Shown here piece by piece: positions 25,587-38,281 of a stretch of 44,593 nt of DNA. The notes under the pieces are model-generated. The model was not told the DNA's origin. It worked only from the letters and a program-made list of their open reading frames with translations, and did not search any database. The position numbers and the translations under genes were made by a program. The stretch lies in NCBI GenBank assembly GCA_947243855.1, contig CAMXIK010000026.1, forward strand, positions 1 through 44,593. The letters run 5' to 3'. How positions within the stretch are numbered: position 1 is the first letter of the stretch; the number at the start of each line of letters is the position of its first letter. Source of the stretch: an uncultured Lachnospiraceae bacterium (GTDB lineage: Bacteria; Bacillota; Clostridia; Lachnospirales; Lachnospiraceae).

Positions 25587-25628
25587 AAAACCGTTCGCAT
25601 GTTTGCGTAAAAGCATGCGGGCGGTTTT
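25587..25628 (+). terminator. Terminator after rplL
   Basis: AAAACCG and CGCATG pair with CATGCG and CGGTTTT around a 12-nt loop, with a T-rich exit. It partly insulates rplJL from rpoBC, which has its own promoter 37 bp further on. Confidence 0.75.
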
Positions 25629-25644
25629 GTTTCCGAAAAATCTT

Positions 25645-25663
25645 TCTATTTTCCGAAAATAGA
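25645..25663 (+). promoter_or_regulatory. Palindrome upstream of the rpoB promoter
   Basis: TCTATTTTC-C-GAAAATAGA: perfect 9-bp arms around one base, ending 2 bp before the -35. The core TTTCCGAAAA is also repeated directly at about 25630-25639. It may bind an activator or act as an UP-like element; no known regulator was recognised. Confidence 0.45.
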
Positions 25664-25665
25664 TA

Positions 25666-25695
25666 TTGACTCTCGATAGGGACTTGTAGTAGAAT
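25666..25695 (+). promoter_or_regulatory. rpoBC promoter
   Basis: TTGACT (25666-25671), 18 nt, TAGAAT (25690-25695). The leader to rpoB is about 85 nt. Confidence 0.65.
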
Positions 25696-25787
25696 GTATG
25701 GTGCACTATTGTGGTGTGCTATGCTTTTTTGATGTGTAAAAACCGAATAAGCATGGATCAATCATAAAGAACGGGGTGAAAGTGTCA

Positions 25788-28700
25788 ATGGAAAAGAACA
25801 GAATCCGTAAGACTGCGGCCGGCAGAAATACGCGTATGACCTATGCACGACAGAAAGAGGTTCTGGAAATGCCAAACCTGATCGAAGTTCAGAAGAACTC
25901 CTATCAGTGGTTCCTGAATGAAGGCTTGAAGGAAGTGTTTGACGATATTTCTCCGATCTCAGATTACAGCGGTCATCTGAGTCTGGAATTTGTTGATTTC
26001 GAGCTTTGTGAAGACGATGTCAAGTATTCTATTGAAAAATGTAAGGAGAGAGACGCCACCTACGCAGCCCCTCTCAAAGTGAAGGTCCGCCTGATCAACA
26101 AGGAGAAGGATGAGATTACCGAGCATGAGATCTTTATGGGAGATCTGCCCCTTATGACCCAGACGGGTACATTCGTGATCAATGGCGCGGAGCGTGTTAT
26201 TGTCAGCCAGCTTGTGCGTTCTCCTGGTATTTATTACGGGATTGGACATGATAAGATCGGCAAGAGGCTCTTTTCCGCAACCGTGATCCCGAACCGAGGC
26301 GCGTGGCTGGAGTACGAGACGGACTCCAACGACGTTTTCTATGTGCGTGTAGATAGAACCAGAAAGGTTCCGATTACCGTGCTGATTCGTGCGCTTGGCG
26401 TGGGCACGAATGATGAAATCAGAGAGCTTTTCGGCGACGAGCCGAAGATTGAGGCGAGTTTTGCAAAGGACGCTTCTGAGAATTATCAGGAGGGTCTGCT
26501 TGAGCTGTATAAAAAGATCCGTCCGGGCGAGCCTTTGAGCGTGGAGAGTGCGGAAAGCTTGATTATGGCAATGTTTTTCGATCCCAGAAGATACGATCTT
26601 GCAAAAGTCGGCAGATATAAATTTAATAAAAAACTGATGTTCCGCAACAGAATCAGGCATCACATTCTCGCAGAGGATGTGGTGGACACCCAGACCGGCG
26701 AGATTTTGGCGAAGGCCGGAGACAAGGTGACGGCGGAAATGGCGGATGCGATCCAGAATGCCGCAGTTCCGGCTGTTTGGATTCAGACGGAGGAGAGAAA
26801 TGTGAAGGTTCTCTCTAATATGATGGTGGATATCACCAATTTCGTGGACTGCAATCCTAGAGAGCTGGGCGTGACGGAGCTGGTTTATTATCCCGTATTG
26901 CAGCAGATTTTGGAAGAGTACAGCAGCGATCCCGGGCAGTTGGCCGAGGCGATTCATAAAAATGTGCACGAGCTGATCCCCAAGCATGTGACAAAAGAAG
27001 ATATTCTTGCTTCTATCAATTATAATATCCATTTGGAGTACGGTATCGGAAATGACGACGATATCGACCATTTGGGCAACAGACGAATCCGTGCGGTGGG
27101 CGAGCTTTTACAGAACCAGTACCGCATTGGCCTTTCCCGTTTGGAGAGGGTGGTTCGTGAGAGAATGACGACCCATGACGCTGAGGAAATTTCTCCGCAG
27201 GTGTTGATTAATATCAAACCGGTACAAGCGGCGGTGAAGGAGTTCTTTGGGTCTTCCCAGCTGTCTCAGTTTATGGATCAGAACAATCCGCTGGGCGAGC
27301 TGACTCATAAGAGACGTCTTTCCGCATTGGGTCCCGGCGGTCTTTCCAGAGACCGTGCTGGATTCGAGGTTCGAGACGTACATTATACGCATTACGGCAG
27401 AATGTGCCCGATCGAGACCCCTGAGGGACCTAACATTGGTCTGATTAACTCCCTTGCATCCTACGCAAGGATTAACGAGTATGGATTTGTGGAGGCGCCT
27501 TACCGTAAGATTGATAAAAGCGATCCACAGAACCCGCGCGTTACGGACGAGACTGTCTATATGACGGCGGACGAGGAGGACAATTATCATGTGGCGCAGG
27601 CTTCGGCGCCCCTTGACGAGAACGGCTACTTTAGGAGAAACAGTATTTCCGGCCGTTATAAGACAGAGACACAGGAATACCCGAAGACCATGTTCGATTA
27701 CATGGATGTGTCTCCGAAGATGGTATTTTCCGTGGCGACGGCGCTCATTCCGTTTTTGCAGAATGACGATGCGAACCGTGCGCTGATGGGTTCTAACATG
27801 CAGAGACAGGCAGTGCCCCTCCTCTTTACGGAAACCCCTGTGGTGGGAACCGGTATGGAGCCGAAGGCGGCGGTGGACTCCGGCGTCTGTGTGGTGGCGA
27901 GAAAGTCCGGCGTTGTGGACTATGTTTCGGCTGATTTGATTATAATGACCTGCGACGACGGGGAGAAGGACGAGTATCACCTGATGAAATTCTCCCGCAG
28001 CAACCAGTCTAACTGTTATAACCAGAAGCCTATTGTGCAGAAGGGTATGCGTGTGGAGGAGGGCGACGTCATTGCAGACGGTCCTTCCACGGATGGCGGC
28101 GAACTGGCGCTTGGTAAGAATCCGTTGATCGGGTTTATGACTTGGGAAGGCTATAACTACGAGGACGCCGTCTTGCTCAGCGAGAGATTGGTGCAGGAGG
28201 ATGTCTATACGTCCGTTCATATGGAGGAATATGAGGCGGAGGCGCGCGATACGAAGCTGGGGCCAGAAGAAATCACAAGAGATGTGCCAGGCGTGGGTGA
28301 CGACGCGTTGAAGGATCTGGACGACAGAGGCATTATCCGTATCGGCGCGGAGGTGCGTGCGGGCGATATTCTCGTGGGTAAGGTAACGCCCAAGGGCGAG
28401 ACGGAGCTTACGGCGGAGGAGAGACTGCTTCGCGCGATTTTCGGTGAGAAAGCAAGAGAGGTGCGCGACACTTCCCTGAAAGTGCCTCACGGCGAATATG
28501 GTATTGTTGTGGACGCCAAGGTGTTCACGAGAGAGAACGGCGACGAGCTGTCTCCCGGCGTGAATCAGGCGGTACGCATTTACATTGCACAGAAGAGAAA
28601 GATTTCCGTCGGTGATAAGATGGCGGGCCGTCACGGTAACAAGGGTGTGGTTTCCCGCGTGCTGCCCGTGGAGGATATGCCTTATCTGCCGAACGGCCGT

Positions 28701-29642
28701 CCTCTTGATATTGTTTTGAATCCTCTGGGCGTGCCTTCCCGAATGAATATCGGGCAGGTGTTGGAAATCCATTTGTCGCTGGCGGCGAAGGCGCTTGGCT
28801 TTAACGTGGCTACGCCAGTATTTGACGGCGCAAAAGAGGATGATATTATGGACACGCTGGATCTGGCAAACGACTATGTCAATCTGGAGTGGGAAGAGTT
28901 TGAAAAGAAGCATAAGGATGAGCTGTTACCGGAAGTGATGGAATATCTGTCCGAAAACAGGGAACACCGAAAGCTATGGAAAGGCGTACCCATTTCCAGA
29001 GACGGTAAGGTGCGGCTGCGCGACGGCAGAACAGGAGAGTATTTCGATTCACCGGTTACCATCGGCCACATGCATTACCTGAAACTGCACCATCTGGTAG
29101 ACGATAAGATCCATGCGCGTTCCACAGGCCCTTACTCTTTGGTAACGCAGCAGCCTTTGGGCGGTAAAGCACAGTTCGGCGGACAGCGTTTCGGTGAGAT
29201 GGAAGTTTGGGCGCTGGAGGCTTACGGTGCGGCTTACACTTTGCAGGAAATTCTGACTGTGAAGTCTGACGATGTGGTGGGACGTGTAAAGACCTACGAA
29301 GCCATCATTAAGGGCGATAATATTCCAGAGCCCGGCGTGCCGGAATCCTTCAAGGTGCTTTTGAAAGAGCTGCAGTCTCTTGGACTGGACGTCAGGGTGC
29401 TTCGCGACGACCAGACGGAAGTGGAAATCATGGAAACCATCGACTACGGCGAGAACGATTATAGATACGAGATCGAGGGCGATTCCCGTGGTTATGATTA
29501 TGAGAGAGAGTCCTTTGGTTCTATGGGCTATCAGCGTCAGGAGTTTGACGAGGACAGCGGCGAGCTTGTGAGCAGCGACGAAGATGAGGCCGAGGACGTG
29601 ATGGAAGCGGACGAAGCATTTGAGGAAGCATTCGATGAATAA
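25788..29642 (+). CDS. rpoB: RNA polymerase beta subunit
   Basis: Catalytic beta subunit, 1284 residues from the chosen ATG. The frame also allows GTG at 25776 and 25782, but the GGGGTGA at 25773-25779 is a binding site for the ATG at 25788. The rifampicin-pocket cluster is [20 protein letters not shown] with the sensitive-type residues in place. [15 protein letters not shown] and [20 protein letters not shown] are conserved. The C-terminus carries an acidic tail of about 60 residues ([20 protein letters not shown]) beyond the usual end. rpoC follows after 18 bp. Confidence 0.97.
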   Translation: MEKNRIRKTAAGRNTRMTYARQKEVLEMPNLIEVQKNSYQWFLNEGLKEVFDDISPISDYSGHLSLEFVDFELCEDDVKYSIEKCKERDATYAAPLKVKVRLINKEKDEITEHEIFMGDLPLMTQTGTFVINGAERVIVSQLVRSPGIYYGIGHDKIGKRLFSATVIPNRGAWLEYETDSNDVFYVRVDRTRKVPITVLIRALGVGTNDEIRELFGDEPKIEASFAKDASENYQEGLLELYKKIRPGEPLSVESAESLIMAMFFDPRRYDLAKVGRYKFNKKLMFRNRIRHHILAEDVVDTQTGEILAKAGDKVTAEMADAIQNAAVPAVWIQTEERNVKVLSNMMVDITNFVDCNPRELGVTELVYYPVLQQILEEYSSDPGQLAEAIHKNVHELIPKHVTKEDILASINYNIHLEYGIGNDDDIDHLGNRRIRAVGELLQNQYRIGLSRLERVVRERMTTHDAEEISPQVLINIKPVQAAVKEFFGSSQLSQFMDQNNPLGELTHKRRLSALGPGGLSRDRAGFEVRDVHYTHYGRMCPIETPEGPNIGLINSLASYARINEYGFVEAPYRKIDKSDPQNPRVTDETVYMTADEEDNYHVAQASAPLDENGYFRRNSISGRYKTETQEYPKTMFDYMDVSPKMVFSVATALIPFLQNDDANRALMGSNMQRQAVPLLFTETPVVGTGMEPKAAVDSGVCVVARKSGVVDYVSADLIIMTCDDGEKDEYHLMKFSRSNQSNCYNQKPIVQKGMRVEEGDVIADGPSTDGGELALGKNPLIGFMTWEGYNYEDAVLLSERLVQEDVYTSVHMEEYEAEARDTKLGPEEITRDVPGVGDDALKDLDDRGIIRIGAEVRAGDILVGKVTPKGETELTAEERLLRAIFGEKAREVRDTSLKVPHGEYGIVVDAKVFTRENGDELSPGVNQAVRIYIAQKRKISVGDKMAGRHGNKGVVSRVLPVEDMPYLPNGRPLDIVLNPLGVPSRMNIGQVLEIHLSLAAKALGFNVATPVFDGAKEDDIMDTLDLANDYVNLEWEEFEKKHKDELLPEVMEYLSENREHRKLWKGVPISRDGKVRLRDGRTGEYFDSPVTIGHMHYLKLHHLVDDKIHARSTGPYSLVTQQPLGGKAQFGGQRFGEMEVWALEAYGAAYTLQEILTVKSDDVVGRVKTYEAIIKGDNIPEPGVPESFKVLLKELQSLGLDVRVLRDDQTEVEIMETIDYGENDYRYEIEGDSRGYDYERESFGSMGYQRQEFDEDSGELVSSDEDEAEDVMEADEAFEEAFDE

Positions 29643-29660
29643 AATGGAGGTTAAAGCAGG

Positions 29661-32600
29661 ATGTCAGATATGAAACAGGAAGCGTATCAACCGATGACAT
29701 TTGACGCGATCAAGATTGGACTGGCGTCGCCTGAAAAGATCAGGGAGTGGTCAAGAGGCGAGGTAACGAAGCCGGAGACGATCAACTATAGAACCTTGAA
29801 GCCCGAAAAAGAGGGTTTGTTCTGCGAGCGGATTTTCGGACCGAGCAAGGACTGGGAATGTCACTGTGGTAAGTACAAGAAGATCAGATATAAGGGCGTT
29901 GTCTGCGACAGATGCGGCGTCGAGGTGACAAAGTCAAGCGTCCGCAGAGAGCGCATGGGGCGTATTGAACTGGCGGCGCCGGTATCCCATATCTGGTATT
30001 TTAAGGGCATTCCAAGCCGTATGGGGCTGATTTTGGATCTCTCTCCGAGAGTGCTTGAAAAGGTGCTTTACTTTGCATCTTATATTGTATTGGATGGCGG
30101 AGAGACGGATCTTGAATATAAGCAGGTGCTCTCTGAGAAAGAATATCAGGACGCAAGAGAGACTTGGGGCAATAAATTCCGGGTAGGCATGGGCGCGGAA
30201 GCGATCAAGGAACTTCTGCAGGCCATTGATCTGGAAGAAGAGGCGGCGGAGCTGAAAGAGGGACTGCGAGAGTCCACAGGCCAGAAGCGCGCCCGCATTA
30301 TCAAGAGATTAGAAGTCGTGGAGGCTTTCAGGGAGTCGGGAAACCAGCCTGAGTGGATGGTTATGGATGTGATTCCGGTGATTCCGCCGGATCTGCGGCC
30401 CATGGTACAGTTGGACGGCGGACGTTTTGCGACTTCCGACTTGAATGATTTATACAGAAGAATCATCAACAGAAACAATCGGTTGAAGAGGCTCTTGGAA
30501 TTGGGCGCGCCCGATATCATTGTCCGCAATGAGAAGCGTATGCTGCAGGAGGCGGTGGACGCCCTGATCGATAACGGCAGAAGAGGCAGACCAGTGACTG
30601 GCCCCGGCAACAGGGCGTTAAAATCCCTTTCCGATATGTTGAAGGGTAAATCCGGGCGTTTCCGTCAGAATCTGCTGGGGAAACGTGTGGACTATTCCGG
30701 ACGTTCCGTTATTGTGGTTGGTCCGGAGTTAAAGATTTACCAGTGCGGTCTTCCCAAGGAGATGGCGATCGAGCTGTTTAAGCCTTTTGTGATGAAGGAA
30801 CTGGTGTTCCGGGGCATTTCGCAGAATATCAAGGCGGCGAAGAAGCTGGTGGAGAGACTGGACACTCAGGTTTGGGATGTGCTGGAGGAGGTTATCAAAG
30901 AGCATCCGGTGATGTTAAACCGTGCGCCTACTCTGCACAGACTTGGTATTCAGGCGTTTGAGCCGATTCTGGTTGAGGGTAAGGCAATCAAGCTGCATCC
31001 TCTTGTTTGTACGGCATTTAACGCGGACTTTGACGGTGACCAGATGGCAGTGCACCTTCCTCTTTCCGTGGAAGCGCAGGCAGAGTGCAGATTCCTTCTG
31101 CTCTCCCCGAATAACCTGTTAAAGCCTTCGGACGGCGGTCCGGTGGCGGTGCCTTCTCAGGATATGGTGCTGGGGATTTATTATCTGACGCAGGAGAGAC
31201 CCGGCGCAGTGGGAGAAGGAAAGTTCTTTAAGAATGTGAACGAGGCGATTCTTGCCTATGAAAATAAAGTATGTACGCTGCATTCCAGAATCACCGTCAG
31301 GGTGAGCAAGACCAATGCCAACGGTGAGGAAGTGATTGGAAATGTGGAATCCACGCTGGGAAGATTCCTTTTCAACGAAATTCTCCCTCAGGATCTGGGA
31401 TATGTGGACAGAAGCGATCCGGAGAACTTCCTGAAACTGGAAGTGGATTTCCATGTAGGCAAGAAGCAGTTAAAGCAGATTCTTGAGAAGGTCATCAATA
31501 TCCATGGCGCGGTACGGACAGCCGAGGTGCTTGACCTGATTAAGTCAACGGGTTATAAATATTCCACGCAGGCAGCCATGACCGTTTCTATTTCCGATAT
31601 GACGGTGCCGGCAAAGAAAGAGGAGATGCTGGAAGCGGCGCAGGCTACGGTAGATAAGATTTCTATGAACTTCCGTAGAGGACTGATTACGGAGGAAGAG
31701 AGATACCGTGCGGTCGTGGAAACATGGAACGATACGGATAAGGAGCTTACGGAAGTGCTGCTTTCCGGATTGGATAAATACAATAACATTTTTATGATGG
31801 CGGATTCCGGCGCCCGTGGTTCCAACCAGCAGATCAAGCAGTTGGCGGGTATGCGTGGCCTGATGGCGGATACGACAGGCCGTACGATCGAGCTGCCGAT
31901 TAAATCTAACTTCCGTGAAGGTTTGGACGTACTGGAATACTTTATGTCGGCTCACGGCGCAAGAAAAGGTCTGTCCGATACCGCGCTGCGTACAGCAGAC
32001 TCCGGTTATCTGACCAGACGTATGGTCGATGTGTCTCAAGAGCTGATTATCCGCGAGACCGACTGCTGTGAGGGAAGGGATGAAATTTCCGGTATGGTGG
32101 TCAAGGCGTTTATGGACGGCAAAGAGACCATCGAGGGATTAAAAGACAGAATTACGGGACGTTTTTCCTGTGAGGATATCAAGGATAAAGACGGTAAGAT
32201 GATCGTGAAGAGAAATCACATGATCACGCCTGCGCGTGCGGAAAAGATTTTGACCGTAGGCGTAAACGAAAAGGGCGAGCCAGTAGAGGAGGTCAAGATC
32301 CGCACGATCTTAACCTGCCGTTCCCATGTGGGCATCTGCGCGAAATGCTATGGCGCTAATATGGCTACCGGCGAGGCGGTTCAGGTCGGCGAAGCTGTCG
32401 GCATTATTGCGGCGCAGTCTATCGGTGAGCCTGGTACACAGCTTACCATGCGTACCTTCCATACCGGCGGTGTGGCAGGCGACGATATCACGCAGGGTCT
32501 TCCCCGTGTAGAGGAGCTTTTTGAGGCGCGTAAGCCGAAGGGTCTTGCGATTATCGCGGAATTTGGCGGTGTGGCCACCATTAAAGATACAAAGAAGAAG

Positions 32601-33416
32601 AGAGAAATCATTATTACCAACGACGAGACGGGTGAGTCCAAGACCTATCTGATTCCTTACGGTTCCAGAATCAAGGTATTGGATGGCGCGACGCTGGAGG
32701 CCGGCGACGAGTTGACCGAAGGCAGTGTGAACCCCCACGATCTGTTGAAGATCAAGGGAATCCGTGCGGTGCAGGATTACATGCTGCGCGAGGTGCAGAG
32801 AGTGTACCGTCTCCAAGGTGTGGATATCTCCGATAAGCATATCGAGGTGATCGTCCGTCAGATGCTTAAGAAGGTTAGGATCGAGAACAATGGCGATACC
32901 GAATTCCTGCCGGGGACGTTAGTAGACGTTCTGGATTACGAGGATATGAACGAGGCGCTGATCAAAGAGGGCAAAGAGCCAGCGGAAGGCAAACAGATTC
33001 TGCTCGGTATTACCAAGGCGGCGCTTGCAACCGATTCCTTCCTGTCGGCGGCATCCTTCCAGGAGACCACCAAGGTTCTGACAGAGGCGGCTATCAAGGG
33101 TAAGGTAGACTCCCTGATCGGTTTGAAGGAGAATGTCATTATCGGTAAGCTGATTCCGGCGGGTACTGGCATGAGACGTTACCGCGACACCAGACTGAGC
33201 ACGGATGAGAATTTGTTGAGCCGTCTGCGGATGGAAGACGAGTTCGAGTTTGACGACGGTTCTTTTGACGACGACGAGGATTTGGAGCTTCCGGAGGACA
33301 TGGAAGAGATCGACGACCTTGACGATATGGAGGAGATTGAAGATCTGGACGGGGTCGATGAGCTGGATGAGCTTGCGGACGCCGAGGCGGAGTTGGAGCC
33401 GGAGGTAGTGGAGTAA
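29661..33416 (+). CDS. rpoC: RNA polymerase beta' subunit
   Basis: Largest polymerase subunit, 1251 residues. The N-terminal zinc site is [20 protein letters not shown]. The active-site metal loop is [15 protein letters not shown] (near residue 455). The second zinc site [13 protein letters not shown] and the trigger/bridge region [20 protein letters not shown] are intact. The C-terminus ends in a strongly acidic run of about 60 residues ([20 protein letters not shown]), parallel to the RpoB tail. GGAGG upstream of the ATG. Co-transcribed with rpoB. A repeat element follows the stop after 9 bp, with no classical terminator. Confidence 0.97.
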   Translation: MSDMKQEAYQPMTFDAIKIGLASPEKIREWSRGEVTKPETINYRTLKPEKEGLFCERIFGPSKDWECHCGKYKKIRYKGVVCDRCGVEVTKSSVRRERMGRIELAAPVSHIWYFKGIPSRMGLILDLSPRVLEKVLYFASYIVLDGGETDLEYKQVLSEKEYQDARETWGNKFRVGMGAEAIKELLQAIDLEEEAAELKEGLRESTGQKRARIIKRLEVVEAFRESGNQPEWMVMDVIPVIPPDLRPMVQLDGGRFATSDLNDLYRRIINRNNRLKRLLELGAPDIIVRNEKRMLQEAVDALIDNGRRGRPVTGPGNRALKSLSDMLKGKSGRFRQNLLGKRVDYSGRSVIVVGPELKIYQCGLPKEMAIELFKPFVMKELVFRGISQNIKAAKKLVERLDTQVWDVLEEVIKEHPVMLNRAPTLHRLGIQAFEPILVEGKAIKLHPLVCTAFNADFDGDQMAVHLPLSVEAQAECRFLLLSPNNLLKPSDGGPVAVPSQDMVLGIYYLTQERPGAVGEGKFFKNVNEAILAYENKVCTLHSRITVRVSKTNANGEEVIGNVESTLGRFLFNEILPQDLGYVDRSDPENFLKLEVDFHVGKKQLKQILEKVINIHGAVRTAEVLDLIKSTGYKYSTQAAMTVSISDMTVPAKKEEMLEAAQATVDKISMNFRRGLITEEERYRAVVETWNDTDKELTEVLLSGLDKYNNIFMMADSGARGSNQQIKQLAGMRGLMADTTGRTIELPIKSNFREGLDVLEYFMSAHGARKGLSDTALRTADSGYLTRRMVDVSQELIIRETDCCEGRDEISGMVVKAFMDGKETIEGLKDRITGRFSCEDIKDKDGKMIVKRNHMITPARAEKILTVGVNEKGEPVEEVKIRTILTCRSHVGICAKCYGANMATGEAVQVGEAVGIIAAQSIGEPGTQLTMRTFHTGGVAGDDITQGLPRVEELFEARKPKGLAIIAEFGGVATIKDTKKKREIIITNDETGESKTYLIPYGSRIKVLDGATLEAGDELTEGSVNPHDLLKIKGIRAVQDYMLREVQRVYRLQGVDISDKHIEVIVRQMLKKVRIENNGDTEFLPGTLVDVLDYEDMNEALIKEGKEPAEGKQILLGITKAALATDSFLSAASFQETTKVLTEAAIKGKVDSLIGLKENVIIGKLIPAGTGMRRYRDTRLSTDENLLSRLRMEDEFEFDDGSFDDDEDLELPEDMEEIDDLDDMEEIEDLDGVDELDELADAEAELEPEVVE

Positions 33417-33425
33417 AAGTTAAGG

Positions 33426-33469
33426 CAGCTCAGCCTGCGCCATTCGCAAATTCGGTCTGGCTGAACTGG
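33426..33469 (-). repeat. Dispersed intergenic element, short form
   Basis: An imperfect palindrome: CAGCTCAGCC (33426-33435) and GGCTGAACTG (33459-33468) pair with one mismatch. On the minus strand the left end CAGTTCAGCCAGA and the right end GAATGGCGCAGGCTGA match the two ends of the long element at 17996-18151, with the middle missing. The + strand half also matches 8014-8042. Confidence 0.65.
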
Positions 33470-33484
33470 TGAAATAAAAAGTAG

Positions 33485-33513
33485 TTGACAACGCATTCAT
33501 GGGCAAGTATACT
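33485..33513 (+). promoter_or_regulatory. Promoter of the rpsL-rpsG-fusA operon
   Basis: TTGACA (33485-33490), 17 nt, TATACT (33508-33513). Near consensus. Leader about 84 nt. Confidence 0.9.
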
Positions 33514-33538
33514 AATTTAGTGTGCACATGAGTGCGTT
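33490..33538 (+). promoter_or_regulatory. Inverted repeat across the rpsL promoter
   Basis: AACGCATTCATG (33490-33501) and CATGAGTGCGTT (33527-33538) are complementary at 11 of 12 positions and flank the -10 and start site. The left arm lies in the spacer and would not be transcribed, so this is a DNA-level site, a possible operator. Confidence 0.4.
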
Positions 33539-33603
33539 TTCTTTGTGCGCGCATAAAAAGTTTCTACTATTATAATAATGTTTTACAACAGGAGGTGAAA
33601 AGA

Positions 33604-34023
33604 ATGCCAACATTTAACCAGTTAGTCAGAAAGGGACGTCAGACATCCGTGAAGAAGTCTACGGCGCCTGCTTTGTTAAAGGGTTACAATTCCCTTCACA
33701 AGGCTGCTACCGATACCGCTTCTCCGCAGAAGAGAGGTGTCTGCACCGCTGTTAAGACAGCAACCCCTAAAAAGCCTAACTCGGCGCTCAGAAAGATTGC
33801 CAGAGTGCGTCTTTCTAACGGAATCGAGGTAACAAGCTACATTCCCGGCGAAGGTCATAACCTGCAGGAGCATAGCGTTGTCCTGATCCGTGGCGGAAGA
33901 GTCAAGGACTTGCCCGGTACAAGATACCACATTATCAGAGGTACGCTGGATACCGCGGGAGTCGCTAACAGAAAACAGGCTCGTTCCAAGTACGGCGCTA
34001 AGAGACCGAAAGCAGCGAAGTAG
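33604..34023 (+). CDS. rpsL: Ribosomal protein S12
   Basis: A 139-residue decoding-centre protein. It has the Firmicutes insertion ([20 protein letters not shown]) compared with the 124-residue E. coli form. [11 protein letters not shown] and GGRVKDLPG carry the lysines whose mutation gives streptomycin resistance; both are wild type here. The frame opens at 33532, but GGAGGTGAAAAGA directly before the ATG at 33604 sets the start. First gene of the str operon. Confidence 0.97.
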   Translation: MPTFNQLVRKGRQTSVKKSTAPALLKGYNSLHKAATDTASPQKRGVCTAVKTATPKKPNSALRKIARVRLSNGIEVTSYIPGEGHNLQEHSVVLIRGGRVKDLPGTRYHIIRGTLDTAGVANRKQARSKYGAKRPKAAK

Positions 34024-34138
34024 GTCGTATCAGTACCACAAACAGAACTAATTTAGTGTTGGGATTCTTTTTCTATATTTGTTATAGAAGAAATACCGCA
34101 CGGACACATTGAATTAGAGGACACATGTGAGTACCTAG

Positions 34139-34642
<504 letters not shown>

Positions 34643-34665
34643 AGTAATATAAGGAGGAAAAAACC

Positions 34666-36783
34666 TTGGCTGGAAGAGAATATCCACTAGAGAGAACCAG
34701 AAATATTGGTATTATGGCTCATATCGATGCGGGTAAAACCACATTGACAGAGCGTATCCTTTATTATACTGGCGTAAACTATAAGATCGGTGATACTCAT
34801 GAAGGCACAGCTACCATGGACTGGATGGAGCAGGAGCAGGAAAGAGGTATCACGATCACATCAGCCGCTACCACATGCCATTGGACTCTGGAAGAGAACT
34901 GTAAGCCGAAGCCCGGTGCATTGGAGCATCGTATCAATATCATTGATACTCCCGGTCACGTAGACTTCACAGTAGAGGTCGAGCGTTCACTCCGCGTACT
35001 TGATGGTGCCGTTGGCGTATTTTGTGCAAAGGGCGGTGTGGAACCGCAGTCAGAGAACGTGTGGAGACAGGCTGACACCTACAATGTTCCCAGAATGGCG
35101 TTTATCAACAAGATGGATATCTTGGGCGCAAATTTCTATGGGGCAGTAGATCAGATCAGAACAAGATTAGGTAAAAACACCATCATCCTGCAGCTGCCGA
35201 TCGGCAAAGAGGATGATTTCAAGGGAATTATCGATCTGTTTGAAATGAAAGCTTATATCTATAATGATGATAAGGGCGACGACATTTCCATTACAGATAT
35301 TCCCGAGGACATGGTTGATCAGGCGAACGAGTACCGCGATCAGTTGATTGAAAAGGTATGCGAGCTGGACGACGATCTGACCATGATGTACTTGGAGGGC
35401 GAGGAGCCTTCCGCAGAGCAGCTTAAGGCGGCTCTCAGAAAAGGAACCTGTGAGTGTAAGGCAATTCCCGTATGCTGCGGTTCCGCTTACAGAAACAAAG
35501 GCGTACAGAAGCTTTTGGATGCGATTTTGGAGTATATGCCCGCGCCTACCGATATCGAGGCAATCAAGGGTACCGATATGGAAGGCAATGAGATCGTGAG
35601 ACATTCCTCCGATGATGAGCCTTTTGCGGCTCTGGCATTCAAGATTATGGCTGATCCCTTCGTGGGTAAGCTGGCGTTCTTCCGTGTGTACTCCGGCACC
35701 TGCAATTCCGGTTCCTATGTGTACAATGCGACGAAGGATAAGAAGGAGCGTATCGGACGTATCCTGCAGATGCACGCAAACAAGAGGGCGGAGCTTGATA
35801 AAGTGTATTCCGGCGATATTGCGGCGGCAGTAGGGTTTAAGTTCACCGCGACTGGCGATACTATTTGTGACGAGCAGCATCCTGTTATTCTGGAATCCAT
35901 GGAGTTTCCGGAGCCCGTTATCGAGCTGGCGATCGAGCCTAAGACAAAAGCGGGTCAGGGTAAGATGGGCGAGGCTCTGGCAAAACTTGCCGAGGAAGAT
36001 CCGACCTTCCGCGCTCATACAGATCAGGAGACAGGCCAGACCATTATCGCAGGTATGGGAGAGCTTCATCTGGAGATCATTGTCGATAGATTACTGCGTG
36101 AGTTCAAGGTAGAGGCTAACGTAGGCGCGCCTCAGGTTGCTTACAAGGAGACCTTTACTAAGCCGGTGGATCAGGAGTACAAGTACGCGAAGCAGTCGGG
36201 TGGTCGTGGACAGTATGGTCACTGTAAAGTGAAATTCGAGCCTATGGACCCCAACGGAGAGGAGACATTCAAGTTCGAGACTTCCGTTGTCGGCGGCGCG
36301 ATTCCGAAGGAGTATATCCCGGCAGTCGGCGAGGGTATCGAGGAGGCTTCCAAGGCTGGTATTCTTGGCGGATTCCCTGTACTCGGCGTATCAGCCAATG
36401 TATACGACGGTTCTTACCATGAGGTCGACTCTTCCGAGATGGCTTTCCACATCGCTGGCTCCATGTGCTTCAAGGAGGCTATGAAGAAGGCGAACCCCGT
36501 ACTGCTTGAGCCTATTATGAAGGTGGAGGTAACAATGCCCGAGGAGTATATGGGCGACGTCATTGGCGATATCAATTCCCGCCGCGGACGGATCGAGGGT
36601 ATGGAGGATATCGGCGGAGGCAAGATGGTGAAAGGTTATGTGCCGCTTGCCGAGATGTTCGGTTATTCCACCGACTTACGTTCCAAGACGCAGGGACGCG
36701 GAAACTATTCCATGTTCTTTGAGAAGTACGAACAGGTGCCCAAGAGCGTTCAGGAGAAAGTATTGGCCGCAAAAGCCAAATAA
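34666..36783 (+). CDS. fusA: Elongation factor G
   Basis: Translational GTPase of 705 residues that drives translocation and ribosome recycling. G motifs: AHIDAGKTT (P loop), [22 protein letters not shown] (about residues 17-150). Domain IV is visible as [16 protein letters not shown], and [15 protein letters not shown] sequence ([19 protein letters not shown]) follows. The start is TTG with AGGAGG nine bases upstream, and the family N-terminus [20 protein letters not shown] begins there. Third gene of the str operon. Confidence 0.97.
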   Translation: MAGREYPLERTRNIGIMAHIDAGKTTLTERILYYTGVNYKIGDTHEGTATMDWMEQEQERGITITSAATTCHWTLEENCKPKPGALEHRINIIDTPGHVDFTVEVERSLRVLDGAVGVFCAKGGVEPQSENVWRQADTYNVPRMAFINKMDILGANFYGAVDQIRTRLGKNTIILQLPIGKEDDFKGIIDLFEMKAYIYNDDKGDDISITDIPEDMVDQANEYRDQLIEKVCELDDDLTMMYLEGEEPSAEQLKAALRKGTCECKAIPVCCGSAYRNKGVQKLLDAILEYMPAPTDIEAIKGTDMEGNEIVRHSSDDEPFAALAFKIMADPFVGKLAFFRVYSGTCNSGSYVYNATKDKKERIGRILQMHANKRAELDKVYSGDIAAAVGFKFTATGDTICDEQHPVILESMEFPEPVIELAIEPKTKAGQGKMGEALAKLAEEDPTFRAHTDQETGQTIIAGMGELHLEIIVDRLLREFKVEANVGAPQVAYKETFTKPVDQEYKYAKQSGGRGQYGHCKVKFEPMDPNGEETFKFETSVVGGAIPKEYIPAVGEGIEEASKAGILGGFPVLGVSANVYDGSYHEVDSSEMAFHIAGSMCFKEAMKKANPVLLEPIMKVEVTMPEEYMGDVIGDINSRRGRIEGMEDIGGGKMVKGYVPLAEMFGYSTDLRSKTQGRGNYSMFFEKYEQVPKSVQEKVLAAKAK

Positions 36784-36786
36784 TGC

Positions 36787-36815
36787 TTGAAAAACTTGGC
36801 AATCTTTAATATAAT
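36787..36815 (+). promoter_or_regulatory. tuf promoter
   Basis: TTGAAA (36787-36792), 17 nt, TATAAT (36810-36815), three bases after the fusA stop. It allows tuf to be expressed above the rest of the operon. Confidence 0.85.
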
Positions 36816-36890
36816 CAATGGTAGCGGATTCTATTTGCCGGATGATTATGAAAACAAAGACAGTAAATTATTTTAAGGAGGACTTTAGAA

Positions 36891-38078
36891 ATGGCTAAAG
36901 CTAAATTTGAGAGAAACAAACCCCATTGTAATATTGGCACCATCGGTCACGTTGACCATGGTAAAACAACTCTGACAGCAGCAATCACAAAGGTTCTGTC
37001 TGAGAGAGTTGCAGGTAACACAGCTACAGATTTCGAGAACATCGATAAGGCTCCCGAAGAGAGAGAGAGAGGTATCACCATCTCCACTGCTCACGTTGAG
37101 TACGAGACAGAGAAGAGACATTACGCACACGTTGACTGCCCCGGCCATGCTGACTACGTTAAGAACATGATCACCGGTGCTGCTCAGATGGACGGCGCTA
37201 TCCTCGTTGTAGCTGCTACCGACGGCGTTATGGCACAGACCAAGGAGCACATCCTTCTGTCCCGTCAGGTAGGCGTGCCTTATATCGTAGTGTTCATGAA
37301 CAAGTGCGATATGGTAGACGATCCCGAGCTGTTAGAGCTGGTTGAGATGGAGATCACCGAGCAGCTTGAGGAGTACGAGTTCACAGATTGCCCGATCGTT
37401 AAGGGCTCCGCTTTGAAGGCTCTGGAAGATCCTAAGGGCGAGTGGGGCGACAAGATCATGGAGCTTATGAGCACAGTCGATGAGTATATCCCTGATCCCC
37501 AGCGTGATACCGATAAGCCTTTCCTTATGCCTGTCGAGGACGTATTCTCCATCACAGGCCGTGGTACGGTTGCTACTGGTAGAGTAGAGCGTGGTACGCT
37601 GCATATGTCTGATGAAGTTGAGATCATCGGCGTTAAGGAAGAGACCCAGAAGTCCGTTGTAACCGGTATTGAGATGTTCCGTAAGCTGCTTGACGAGGCT
37701 CAGGCTGGTGATAACATCGGTGTTCTGCTTCGTGGTATCCAGAGAACCGATATTGAGAGAGGACAGGTTCTTGCTAAACCCGGCACGGTTACCTGCCACA
37801 AGAAATTCACGGCTCAGGTATACGTTCTGACCAAGGACGAGGGTGGCCGTCATACACCTTTCTTCAACAACTATCGTCCGCAGTTCTATTTCAGAACAAC
37901 GGATATCACAGGTGTATGTAACCTTCCTGACGGCACAGAGATGTGCATGCCTGGTGATAACGTAGAGATGACCATCGAGCTGATTCATCCGATCGCTATG
38001 GAGCAGGGTTTGACCTTTGCTATCCGTGAGGGTGGCAGGACTGTAGGATCTGGTCGTGTGGCTACGATTATTGAGTAA
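36891..38078 (+). CDS. tuf: Elongation factor Tu
   Basis: A 395-residue GTPase that delivers aminoacyl-tRNA. Motifs [36 protein letters not shown] and SALKAL are in order, with domain II ([13 protein letters not shown]) and domain III ([33 protein letters not shown]). AAGGAGG lies before the start. Base composition is strongly optimised as for highly expressed genes. A terminator follows. Confidence 0.98.
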   Translation: MAKAKFERNKPHCNIGTIGHVDHGKTTLTAAITKVLSERVAGNTATDFENIDKAPEERERGITISTAHVEYETEKRHYAHVDCPGHADYVKNMITGAAQMDGAILVVAATDGVMAQTKEHILLSRQVGVPYIVVFMNKCDMVDDPELLELVEMEITEQLEEYEFTDCPIVKGSALKALEDPKGEWGDKIMELMSTVDEYIPDPQRDTDKPFLMPVEDVFSITGRGTVATGRVERGTLHMSDEVEIIGVKEETQKSVVTGIEMFRKLLDEAQAGDNIGVLLRGIQRTDIERGQVLAKPGTVTCHKKFTAQVYVLTKDEGGRHTPFFNNYRPQFYFRTTDITGVCNLPDGTEMCMPGDNVEMTIELIHPIAMEQGLTFAIREGGRTVGSGRVATIIE

Positions 38079-38101
38079 TTAGAAAAAAGCTAGATTTTAT
38101 G

Positions 38102-38133
38102 GGGCTTTCCGAGAAATCGGAAGCCCTTTTTTC
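38102..38133 (+). terminator. Terminator after tuf
   Basis: GGGCTTTCCGA and TCGGAAGCCC pair around a GAAA loop (one bulge), followed by seven T. It marks the end of the core block; AT-rich accessory DNA begins after it. Confidence 0.85.
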
Positions 38134-38281
38134 TTGCTTGGAAATGAGAGATTACAGGGGTGTGACCTTATTTTGACCTTGTTTTCTGTAAGCGTTAAAT
38201 AATAGAGTATAAAAGTATCAAGGGTATTCTCTTTTTACGGTAAGTCTGCTCGTATTCAAACAGTTTATTATAGTAGAGGAA

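Noticed and set aside
27241..27420. Rifampicin or streptomycin resistance alleles in rpoB and rpsL
   Set aside because: The rifampicin-pocket residues and the two S12 lysines are the sensitive type.
27108..28913. A 601-codon open frame on the minus strand inside rpoB
   Set aside because: It is antisense to strongly conserved rpoB codons, has no ribosome binding site, and its His/Arg/Leu-rich product is the usual shadow of a GC-rich gene.
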